Assembly: GCA_965200955.1 (NCBI GenBank)
Contig: OZ241742.1
Span: forward strand, 3,782,001-3,846,000
Origin: Bin80 sp026708685
GTDB taxonomy: Bacteria > Bacteroidota > Rhodothermia > Rhodothermales > Bin80
Direction of reading: 5' to 3'
DNA length: 64,000 nucleotides
Part shown: positions 28,180-36,474 of the stretch, piece after piece
How positions within the stretch are numbered: position 1 is the stretch's first letter
Layout: each line of letters begins with the position of its first letter
Notes under the pieces: model-generated
Database searches by the model: none
Told to the model about the DNA's origin: nothing
Seen by the model: only the letters and a program-made list of their open reading frames with translations
Made by a program: the position numbers and the translations under genes

Positions 28180-28641
28180 GAATACACCTTAGTCAAAGAA
28201 CTTAAATATACAAAGATTGATGGGTTATTAATTCAAATAGCGGTCACCAAGGTCCAAGTCATTACAGACATGGGATTGACATCAAGCAGGTTGATCTCAT
28301 GTTGAAGAAAAAGAGCATCCTGAAATGCACTTGACATTTGTGCAAATGGAGTCGTTCAATGCATTCTTCATGGAAGTCATCGTGCCGACTCAATGATGGA
28401 TCATTTCTTTTCAAACATTTTCATTGTTCTTTCGTTTTATTTATCTATGAGTTCAGTATGAGATGAAGATTATTGATGATTAATTATTAAGATTTAACTG
28501 ATGATCTTGATGCTTAGGTGATCTTCTTCATGTTAAAACTCATACATAGCTATGGAAAAATCATGCTATGGAGTGCATGAGACATACTGCTGGCGGTTTC
28601 GTGGATTTCTCACCGGTATCCACATCAACTTCTGAATCAAT
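28180..28641. other. AT-rich intergenic gap upstream of the GHKL-nuclease gene
   Basis: No coding frame stands out. A TTGACA lies at about 28332 but no fitting -10 element follows at normal spacing. The DNA is more AT-rich than the flanking genes. Together with the long gap on the other side it makes the next gene an isolated unit. Confidence 0.35.
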
Positions 28642-30636
28642 ATGACCGAAATTACATATTCAGACGATCTAATCAACCCTTCCCATAAGAAATTATTTCT
28701 CGAATTTCACGGAAGAGTCATTGAACATCTTGGAATCCAAATGTACCAAAGTCCAGTGAATGCAGTAGCTGAATTGGTCGCAAATGCATGGGATGCAGAT
28801 GCCACGACGGTTGATATTGAATTGCCTCAAGCGTCAACCGATCCCGAAGCTGTTTTTCAGATCCTTGATAACGGAATCGGGATGAAATTTGATGACTGTC
28901 AAGATTTTTTCTTAGCAGTGGGGCGCAATCGCAGGGAAGAAGAATCTTATAAGAAGTCTCAGCTTGGTCGATCTGTTCTTGGTCGTAAAGGTATTGGAAA
29001 ATTTGCAGGATTTGGAGTTGCCAGAGTTATGACGGTCAGAACAATAAGTAAAGAGACTGGAGAGCGTACGGTATTTAGTCTTGATCTTGATGTTTTGAGT
29101 GCTCAGAATGCTTCTACCATAGATCGTAAAGAGATTCGTGTTCTGGAGTATGATCCTCCAGAGTTGAGACGACGCTCTCAGCATGGAACGGTGATCACAT
29201 TATCGAAACTTCGAATCCATAGGGCTCCTTCCGAGGAGCAGTTCCGTCAAAGTATGGCCCGCAGATTTCTGCTCCATGAGGAACAGGCAGATTTTACGAT
29301 TTCCGTTCAGGGTGAACCACTTCCACAATCATTTGATGTTGCTGGCTTTGAGTATCAATTCCCCTTGGATCTCCCTAAACTCCAGAATGGAATCGTGATC
29401 AATACCGATGGATGGGGCATCGAGACTGTTGAAGGTCATGAGATTAGATGGAGATTTTTGTTCCAAAAAGAAACCATTGAAGAGGAGGAGCTGAGAGGGG
29501 TTGCTGTTTTCGCAAGAGGCAAGCTGGCACAAATGCTTTTTTTTTTCAATCTCACACATGGACTCACTGGACGCCATGGAACTGAATATCTTGCAGGACA
29601 GGTCGTTGCTGACTTCATTGATCAACTTCCATCAGATCTCATTTCAACTGAACGACAGCGGATTAACTGGGACAGAGAAGAAACGGCTCCTCTTCTTGAC
29701 TGGGCCCAAGGTCGTCTTAAGCAGGTATTAAGAATTTGGGCAGAACTTAGAGCAGAAGAGAAAAGAAAACGCTTAGAAGAACGACTTGTAGGATTTGCAA
29801 CTCGGTTAAATCGCTTGCAAAAGCATGAACGCAAAACTGTAGAGCAAGCACTCATCGCTTTAGGAAAGGTACCTACTCTTTCCGAACAACAGTATGACGA
29901 ATTAGGACAAGCCATTCTTACTGCCTGGGAGCATGGAAGACTCAAGGGGTTAATTGCCGAAATTGCCGAGGCAGAGGATTTAAATGAATCCACATTGTTG
30001 GATGTGCTAATGGAAGCACGAATTCTTACAGCATTGCAGACAGTAGAGGTAGTCCGTACAAAATTGGAGGCCATTCAAAATCTCAGATTAAGAATTGAGA
30101 AAAAAGATTTGGAGAATTCCATTCGCGATTTTATTGCACAAAATCCTTGGTTAATCTCCCCAGAATGGGAAACATTTAAGAAAGAGACGAGCCTTCAAAG
30201 AGTTACAGGACAAGCAGCAGGCACCTCAAAATTACTCGCCAATACTTATAGAGGGAGAGTAGACCTGACCATGTCCAGCGGCCGCCATCTTCTTGTCATT
30301 GAATTTGTACGACCCGGACAGACCGTTGACTGGGACCACCTTTCACGCTTTGAGAGATATGTCTTGACGATTAGATCTGCCATCATGACATCAACTGAAG
30401 CAGTCTTTCGGAGCGTTACAGGGTACATCATCGCCGATCATCTGGATAAGAATTCTGATTCTGTTGCCAAGATTCAGTTGTTAGCTAAAGACGACATATA
30501 TGCGTTGGACTGGCATGCACTTCTTGAAAAGGCCGAAGCAGGTTGGAGTGATTTTCTAAATATTCTTGAAGAGCGGGGAAGTGGGGATTTTAGAATGGAA
30601 GAGCACTTTGTTGAGGCTCGTCTGAATGGATCATAA
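28642..30636 (+). CDS. GHKL (Hsp90-like) ATPase fused to a Shedu/PD-(D/E)XK-like C-terminal domain
   Basis: 664 residues. The N-terminal Bergerat-fold ATPase has the N-box AVAELVANAWDADA (41-54, Glu44 and Asn48), G1 box DNGIGM (76-81) and G2 box GRKGIGKFAGFG (114-125), like MutL/MORC/Hsp90. A charged helical linker covers about 365-495. The C-terminal part starts ENSIRDFIAQNPWLIS, which resembles Shedu (DUF4263) domains, and goes on to RVDLTMSSGRHLLVIEFVRPG (539-559, written here only as Asp541 and Glu554). In related nucleases the second motif is E-x-K; here the Lys position is Val556, so activity is doubtful. GHKL ATPases are known partners in restriction and antiphage loci. It stands alone with long gene-free flanks. 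Function: inferred DNA-related defence or repair. Confidence 0.8.
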   Translation: MTEITYSDDLINPSHKKLFLEFHGRVIEHLGIQMYQSPVNAVAELVANAWDADATTVDIELPQASTDPEAVFQILDNGIGMKFDDCQDFFLAVGRNRREEESYKKSQLGRSVLGRKGIGKFAGFGVARVMTVRTISKETGERTVFSLDLDVLSAQNASTIDRKEIRVLEYDPPELRRRSQHGTVITLSKLRIHRAPSEEQFRQSMARRFLLHEEQADFTISVQGEPLPQSFDVAGFEYQFPLDLPKLQNGIVINTDGWGIETVEGHEIRWRFLFQKETIEEEELRGVAVFARGKLAQMLFFFNLTHGLTGRHGTEYLAGQVVADFIDQLPSDLISTERQRINWDREETAPLLDWAQGRLKQVLRIWAELRAEEKRKRLEERLVGFATRLNRLQKHERKTVEQALIALGKVPTLSEQQYDELGQAILTAWEHGRLKGLIAEIAEAEDLNESTLLDVLMEARILTALQTVEVVRTKLEAIQNLRLRIEKKDLENSIRDFIAQNPWLISPEWETFKKETSLQRVTGQAAGTSKLLANTYRGRVDLTMSSGRHLLVIEFVRPGQTVDWDHLSRFERYVLTIRSAIMTSTEAVFRSVTGYIIADHLDKNSDSVAKIQLLAKDDIYALDWHALLEKAEAGWSDFLNILEERGSGDFRMEEHFVEARLNGS

Positions 30637-31804
30637 CAACTGAAGAAGCAATCTCGTGATTAATCTTGAATCATCATACCTATGTAGCAATTGAATGAAT
30701 TGGACAAGATAGGCATTCTCACCGTAAGAACTCATAAAAACGCGAAATACTTCTCAAACTTGACAACCAACCTTTTTCTGAGAAATTCCACTGGCTTACG
30801 CCTAATCGTTGAATTTAGAGCCGCGTAGAATCTTGTTTTTTCTATTGGACTAAGCCCGTAAAGAGACCGGTTCAACTGATCCATTTGAATCGTGCATGAA
30901 ATTGGTAATGTACTCAAAAGCATCCTCTGAAAAGAAATAAGGATAAAAGTTTGTAGCTGATTTGTAAAAACATTTTGAGTGCGTTCCATTCTTAAATTGT
31001 TTGCGATGAAAGGTTTCGCTTTGATATAAAATGATTGAGTCCACATATGTGATAAATATTCTGAAGAATTTTGATCATCGTGGATAGAAATATTTCTGGT
31101 ATCCCAGAATCCGAATGTTTTCTCGGAAGCATGAGTTCAAATCTCCTATCGTTACCAAGAAAATCAAGTGATCACTCAACCAATAGCGATTCATTCGTAC
31201 GGGTGTTCATCAAAATGGGGAGCCAGTGTAAGATGGCAAGCAGGACATCGAAGGCGCCGTAAGGCTCTGCCTAAACCAGCTTATTGTATCATCCAGCTCT
31301 ATCTATTGGGTAAAGACAAACCTTAACTCTGAATCTCATTTGGTTCAGGATGAGAACCTAATTGCATGGGCATACGCCTGACTACTCTTCATTGATCTCT
31401 GCATCGCCATTCAGTATTGATTTTTTCAGATGATTGCTTCGAAAACCCCATTGGTTCAGTGCAGTTTCGAGTTTTATTTCAATCCCATGAGTCTGCTCAT
31501 GTACCATATGGATAATCTTAGAAGCATCGTTGTATAAGATACATTCTATTGTTCTTCATTTGGTTGGATACCAAAATTCTGCGGAAAAGTTCAATGATCA
31601 CCACCATCATTTTCAGATCATAGTACATGCAATATTTGATGAGTTGCCCCTTTCATTCAGCCTTATCCTCGGCCCTTTCGTGGTGTATTGATCAACACCA
31701 CTGACATGGAATGCTATAGACATCCGTGCGAAGTAGCTACAATTCTTTTCAAGATTGCTATCAAGTAAGTCAAATCATTCGTGACAGGATTGCAGAACAC
31801 ATAG
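30637..31804. other. 1.2-kb gene-free region downstream of the GHKL gene
   Basis: Both strands hold only short frames. The longest, about 104 codons on the minus strand (30732-31046), ends in a basic segment but shows no recognisable family. I see no tRNA, inverted-repeat pair or transposase remnant. It could be decayed coding DNA or carry an undetected RNA. Confidence 0.4.
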
Positions 31805-33052
31805 ATGAAAACAACTCTACTGGAAAAGAAAATCAAGCCTGAGATACTTCGCAATCCTGCAGTTGGAAATTCATTTTTTATTATTGCGCCACTCTGGCTG
31901 ACAGCATTTATCGTGAGTTGTCAGCTCTTTATCGTTGCCCCCCTATTACCGCTCATTGAGGATGAACTGCTCAACCCAGCCCAGCCCTCAGATTTTGCAC
32001 TTGGATTTCTCGGGACAGCATACTCAATCCTGCTGTCTATCTCTACCCTAATCATTGGGCCGATTTCCGATCTAGTCGGGCGGCGAAAAATCTTGATTTG
32101 GGGTACTGCACTCATTTCTATAACACTTTTACTGCACGGACTTGCTACGCACTACGAATCACTATTGATCGTGCGGGCATGTACTGGAGTCGCAGCGGGG
32201 GTATATAGTGGAAGCATGGTTGCGTTTGTTGGAGACTACTTTCCGTATAATCGCCGCGGATGGGCAACTGGGTGGATCATGACGGGGGTTGCCAGCGGAT
32301 TGATTATTGGGACCCCTGGAGGAATTTTGTTGGCAGATACATTTGGATTTCAGTCTCCGTTTATGATCTTTGGCATCCTGATGGGATTGGCATGTTTGAT
32401 GGCATGGAGGTTTATTCCAGAAACCAGAGTCATTTCTAGGGAAGAGTCATTCTCCCTGATCCGCACATTCAACACCTATACCAAATTATTGAAGACTCCA
32501 AGACCTGTTACAGGTGCGTTCGTACACTGTCTGATCTTTATGAGTATTGGGTTTTTTATCTTCTTTTTTCCAAAATGGCTGGAGGAGGATCTAGGATTTA
32601 CGATACAGCAGCTTGCATTGCTATTCGTGATTGGTGGGATCGGAATCGTCATAGGGACCACCTCTGGGGGAATGCTTTCCGATCGGTTCGGTCGTAAGCC
32701 AATTATTATTGGTTCGTCTTTGGCAATGGTGCTCGTCCTTCCTTGGATTGCCTACTGGGCTCAAGGGCTATGGAGTGTAACGGTATTGACGACCTTGGCA
32801 TTGCTGTTTGGTGCCATGCGTACGGGGCCCATGATGGCATTGTTAACAGCGATCACAACGGATTCAAAGAGAGGTACACTGATGGGGCTCGTGGTTGCTG
32901 CGGGTCAGTTTGGACTTGGTGTGTCCACGGCAACCTCAGGATGGGTTTATGAGCATTTGAGTTTTGAGTGGAATGTAATAGCCAGTATCCTAGTGATCCT
33001 CGTGATGATGGGTGTCTTGTGGAAACTGCTACCTGAGCCTAAAGAAAATTGA
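31805..33052 (+). CDS. MFS transporter
   Basis: A 415-residue inner-membrane carrier of the major facilitator superfamily with about 12 membrane helices. The first half holds the motif-A loop GPISDLVGRRKI, and its counterpart in the second half is GMLSDRFGRKPI. The aromatic-acid/sugar or multidrug substrate cannot be told from sequence. It ends in a convergent overlap of 14 bases with the DUF3078 gene. No regulator is adjacent. Confidence 0.9.
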   Translation: MKTTLLEKKIKPEILRNPAVGNSFFIIAPLWLTAFIVSCQLFIVAPLLPLIEDELLNPAQPSDFALGFLGTAYSILLSISTLIIGPISDLVGRRKILIWGTALISITLLLHGLATHYESLLIVRACTGVAAGVYSGSMVAFVGDYFPYNRRGWATGWIMTGVASGLIIGTPGGILLADTFGFQSPFMIFGILMGLACLMAWRFIPETRVISREESFSLIRTFNTYTKLLKTPRPVTGAFVHCLIFMSIGFFIFFFPKWLEEDLGFTIQQLALLFVIGGIGIVIGTTSGGMLSDRFGRKPIIIGSSLAMVLVLPWIAYWAQGLWSVTVLTTLALLFGAMRTGPMMALLTAITTDSKRGTLMGLVVAAGQFGLGVSTATSGWVYEHLSFEWNVIASILVILVMMGVLWKLLPEPKEN

Positions 33053-33884
33053 ATAAGAACCCGATAGCCATTGACTGCTTTCGTTGAACATACATGGATA
33101 GGTCGCGATCATAAAGTGCTGTATATTCTGCGTTGACCTGAAGCCATGAGTTCACCTTCATGGTCAGGAACGTCTCCCAGATGGAATCTGGGGATTGCTG
33201 ATTGAATGCGAGAAAGAGCGTCAGTGTAGACTTAAGATGGACATTGGTAAAGATCATCCGATCAAAGTGAATATAACCAGAGGAACCGACCTGCCAACGC
33301 AAGATTTGATCAGGATCCACTTTGTAACGAGGTCGGAGATTCCGAACCGTGACAATGGTCTCTTTAGCGGCAATGCCTAACCCAAAATCCAACCAAGGAT
33401 TTAAATGATAATGCAAACCGACGGTTTGAGTCCAGATCGCCGGAGAGAGAAATCCAGAAATTCGTACTCCATCTTGAGTCGGATCTTTTTCGTCGTATTG
33501 ATAGCCATCGGCAAATTGAGTTCGGAAATCAAAGATAATTGCAGGATTCAATGCACCAAAAATGGAGATACCAGAGAAATCTAAAGCATTCCTCAAATGA
33601 ATGAGATCATCCGATTTACGCACACCAATTCCATCTTGCCTCACGACTCCAAATGCAAGTCGAATTGCATGATCTTGTTGATTCGCGCCGGATTTTTTCA
33701 GTGCCTGGGCACTGATTCCGACACCAAGGGATAGAGAACTGATTCCTCCCTCGTACCATCTCCAAAATCCGACTTGTGAAAAGGAAGTAGTACCTTGGAT
33801 ACCAAGCGTCCATGAGGAATCCTGTTGCCCATAACAGGGAAAAGCGAATCCCAGTACAACGAAAAGTAATGTGAGCTTATACAC
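33039..33884 (-). CDS. DUF3078-like outer-membrane barrel protein
   Basis: About 281 residues. I chose the GTG start giving (M)YKLTLLFVVLGFAF because it makes a clean signal peptide ending at CYGQQ; a TTG ten codons earlier is the alternative. The mature part alternates polar and apolar residues (beta-barrel pattern), with FWRWYEGGISSLSLGVG near the N-terminus, as in DUF3078 proteins (W..GG.NS.S). It ends in aromatic IGFLFNFL, typical of barrels inserted by BAM. It lies 97 bases downstream of atpC on the same strand, but a shared function is not implied. Confidence 0.72.
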   Translation of the reverse strand: MYKLTLLFVVLGFAFPCYGQQDSSWTLGIQGTTSFSQVGFWRWYEGGISSLSLGVGISAQALKKSGANQQDHAIRLAFGVVRQDGIGVRKSDDLIHLRNALDFSGISIFGALNPAIIFDFRTQFADGYQYDEKDPTQDGVRISGFLSPAIWTQTVGLHYHLNPWLDFGLGIAAKETIVTVRNLRPRYKVDPDQILRWQVGSSGYIHFDRMIFTNVHLKSTLTLFLAFNQQSPDSIWETFLTMKVNSWLQVNAEYTALYDRDLSMYVQRKQSMAIGFLFNFL

Positions 33885-34011
33885 GATGATCAGGATCCCC
33901 AATGGAGAGCTCAATAGATACAGCAGTCAACGCATGATGGAGCTAAGAGGGCATAGACCTCATCGGTAAATGATGCTCATCAGCACTCTGAGTGAGGCAT
34001 AATGATATCAT

Positions 34012-34431
34012 CTATGTGTTGGCCACCTGAATGCGTAAACGATTGCGAGCACGATCCAGGGATTGCTCTGCACGGATACGATCAAGATCTGAAGACGCGT
34101 TGTGGAGCCGTTCCAATGCCCGCTCCTCCGCTTTTTTAGCACGTTCTGCATCAATGTCAGAGGCAGACTCGGCGGTTTCCGCCAAAACCGTCACCACATT
34201 TCCAATGACTTCAATAAAACCGCCACTGGTTGCAAAGACTGATTTCTCTGTATTGGAAAGAGTTAAGATTAGGGGGCCAACACTCAGAGAGGCAATCATG
34301 GGGGCATGATTATATAGAATCTGAAAACCACCATCAACCCCAGGAGCATGGACTCCGATCACATCTCCCTGAAAGACCCGTTTATCGGGAGCTACAATAT
34401 CAACGCGAATCAATCGTTGACTGTCACTCAT
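34012..34431 (-). CDS. atpC: ATP synthase F1 epsilon subunit
   Basis: The central-stalk epsilon subunit, which couples and inhibits F1. 139 residues starting at MSDSQRLIRVDIVAPDK. This ATG overlaps the atpD stop in an eight-base ATGAGTGA, which sets the start. The N-terminal beta-sandwich (GDVIGVHAPGVDGGFQILYNHAPM) is followed by the C-terminal helical hairpin (ERAKKAEERALERL). The remaining atp genes are elsewhere, an arrangement found in many Bacteroidota and Chlorobi relatives. Confidence 0.95.
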   Translation of the reverse strand: MSDSQRLIRVDIVAPDKRVFQGDVIGVHAPGVDGGFQILYNHAPMIASLSVGPLILTLSNTEKSVFATSGGFIEVIGNVVTVLAETAESASDIDAERAKKAEERALERLHNASSDLDRIRAEQSLDRARNRLRIQVANT

Positions 34432-35914
34432 CGGTTTCTGCAAGTTTGCGTTCTCCATCTTCAATCACCTCATCAATGGTCCCTTTGTAGGTGAATGCCG
34501 ATTCAGGTAGGTGATCAAGATCCCCTGATAAAATCATCCGAAACCCTTTAATCGTGTCTGCAATTTTGACGTATTTGCCTTTGGCACCAGTGAACTGCTC
34601 GGCAACAAAGAAGGGCTGACTCATATAGCGCTCGGCTCTACGTGCCCGTTGCACGACAAGTTTATCCTCATCAGAAAGTTCATCCATTCCAAGGATAGCA
34701 ATGATATCCTGTAATTCCTTGTATCGCTGCAGAAGTTGTTTTACATCCTGTGCCGTTGAGTAATGTTCATCTCCCACGACTCGAGGAGTCAGGATGGTAG
34801 AATTGGAGTCAAGCGGGTCAATGGCAGGGTATAACCCAAGTGAGGCAATACGACGAGACAATACAGTGGTCGCGTCAAGGTGGGCAAAAGCTGTCGCAGG
34901 AGCAGGATCCGTAAGGTCATCTGCGGGGACGTAGATGGCCTGTACGGAAGTGATGGATCCATTTTTCGTGGAGGTAATGCGCTCCTGAAGTTCACCCATC
35001 TCGGTAGCAAGAGTCGGCTGATAGCCCACAGCGCTGGGCATACGTCCAAGCAAAGCACTCACTTCCGATCCTGCTTGCGTGAAACGAAAAATATTATCTA
35101 CAAACAGGAGCACATCGCGTCCACCAAGATCACGGAAGTATTCAGCAATGGTCAGTCCACTCAAGGCAACACGGGCGCGGGCACCAGGGGGTTCATTCAT
35201 CTGTCCGAAGATCAGACTGATGCTACTGTCCTTGATCTGATCCATATCGACTTTGGAAAGATCCCAGTTCCCCTCTTCAAGTGCTTCTCTGAACTCATCT
35301 CCGTATTGCATGACTCCACTTTCAATCATTTCGCGAAGCAGGTCGTTTCCTTCTCGGGTACGCTCACCCACACCAGCAAAGACCGAAAGTCCTTCATGTG
35401 CCTTCGCAATGTTATTGATGAGTTCCATAATCAGAACGGTTTTACCCACACCTGCACCACCAAAGAGTCCAATCTTGCCTCCCCGTGCGTAGGGTTGGAT
35501 CAGATCAACCACTTTAATCCCGGTTTCCAACATCTCAACACTTGTTGAGAGGTTGCTGAATGCCGGAGGTTCCCGATGGATCGGCAGGGATCCTTCTGAT
35601 TCGGGTTGAGGTAAACCGTCTATTGCACGGCCTACCACATTAAAGAGCCGACCCCGAATATCTTTTCCGGTAGGCATTGAGATAGGTTGACCCGTACTTG
35701 TGACAGATACACCACGAGTTAATCCATCGGTAGAATCCATAGCGATAGCACGAACGCGGTTTTCTCCTAGGTGCTGTTGCACTTCAAGGATCAGTGCATC
35801 CTGATTTTCACGAGTAATCTCAAGTGCATCCAGAATATCGGGCACTTCTTCTGCAGAGAAGGCCACATCAACAACAGGTCCAACTACCTGTACAACTTGA
35901 CCAGTTGAGGTCAT
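34424..35914 (-). CDS. atpD: ATP synthase F1 beta subunit
   Basis: Catalytic subunit of F1Fo ATP synthase. 496 residues, full length. The P-loop is GGAGVGKTVLI, and other landmarks are GERTREGNDL (catalytic Glu), LLFVDNIFRFTQAGSEVSAL (Walker B) and ALLGRMPSAVGYQPTLATEMG. The conserved ATP-synthase alpha/beta signature PAIDPLDSNS is present. Overlapping atpC follows. The start sits behind a pyrimidine-rich stretch with no Shine-Dalgarno sequence. Confidence 0.98.
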   Translation of the reverse strand: MTSTGQVVQVVGPVVDVAFSAEEVPDILDALEITRENQDALILEVQQHLGENRVRAIAMDSTDGLTRGVSVTSTGQPISMPTGKDIRGRLFNVVGRAIDGLPQPESEGSLPIHREPPAFSNLSTSVEMLETGIKVVDLIQPYARGGKIGLFGGAGVGKTVLIMELINNIAKAHEGLSVFAGVGERTREGNDLLREMIESGVMQYGDEFREALEEGNWDLSKVDMDQIKDSSISLIFGQMNEPPGARARVALSGLTIAEYFRDLGGRDVLLFVDNIFRFTQAGSEVSALLGRMPSAVGYQPTLATEMGELQERITSTKNGSITSVQAIYVPADDLTDPAPATAFAHLDATTVLSRRIASLGLYPAIDPLDSNSTILTPRVVGDEHYSTAQDVKQLLQRYKELQDIIAILGMDELSDEDKLVVQRARRAERYMSQPFFVAEQFTGAKGKYVKIADTIKGFRMILSGDLDHLPESAFTYKGTIDEVIEDGERKLAETDE

Positions 35915-36474
35915 GATAGAATGAAATAGATGAATGAAAAAGAAAGTGAATCAAGCCACGACAAATAGCCATCATCTGATCGCAATGCTCAAGTGTCTAT
36001 TAAATGATGATGCAAAAAAAATTTGTCTTGATCAACGACAGTCATGTATGAACATCAAAGACCGCACTTAAACGGTGTTTCCAAGAAAATGCTTCATTTT
36101 TTGAAATAAATTTTCAACCTGATTGGGCGTGCACACAAGTAGAGAACTTGGTGGGAATTTGAGTGATCAGATAGAGAGATCTGTTTTGATTTGGGCTTCC
36201 ATTAGACCTGTTTTCAGAGGATGGACCGCCAGCGTGGATTGTGGATTGAGGATTCCTGTGTTGGTCAATCTATTCGTATCGCTGTTATTGTCAACATTCA
36301 TCTTGATTGCACTGAATACCCTAAAAATGTCATGTTTTCGCTGTTAGAGATTTGCGTTTGAAACGTTTCGTTTCCAATGAGAAAAATCATTGAATAATGG
36401 GCCAAAACGAACTCTATACAGGTAAAACTCCTATAAACCTTATATTTCGTAAGATAAACTTCACAAATGATCCA
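35915..36474. other. Divergent intergenic region between atpD and the metalloprotease gene
   Basis: It should hold the atp promoter and the metalloprotease promoter. A 74-codon frame with one hydrophobic stretch (36123-36347) could encode a small membrane protein but has nothing else in its favour. A 10-bp palindrome is listed separately. Confidence 0.35.
36360..36369. promoter_or_regulatory. Palindrome GAAACGTTTC, possible operator
   Basis: A perfect 10-bp palindrome followed by an overlapping half repeat (TTTCGTTTCC). Its form resembles operators of LacI-family repressors. It lies about 105 bases upstream of the chosen metalloprotease start, where an operator could act. No LacI-type gene is in the window, so this rests on symmetry alone. 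Confidence 0.25.

Noticed and set aside
30732..31046. 104-codon minus-strand frame in the gene-free region
   Set aside because: The basic, aromatic sequence gave no recognisable domain; kept only as a remark in the region entry.
33039..33914. Type IX secretion PorP/SprF identity for the outer-membrane barrel
   Set aside because: The length is near, but the W..GG..S.S segment and overall pattern fit DUF3078 better, and no gliding/T9SS gene is nearby.
34880..35548. Long frame antisense to atpD (222 codons)
   Set aside because: It mirrors the codon pattern of atpD, which is certain; antisense frames of this kind are common over strongly coding genes.
36123..36347. 74-codon frame with a hydrophobic stretch upstream of the metalloprotease
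   Set aside because: A single hydrophobic run in AT-rich DNA is weak evidence; no other support.
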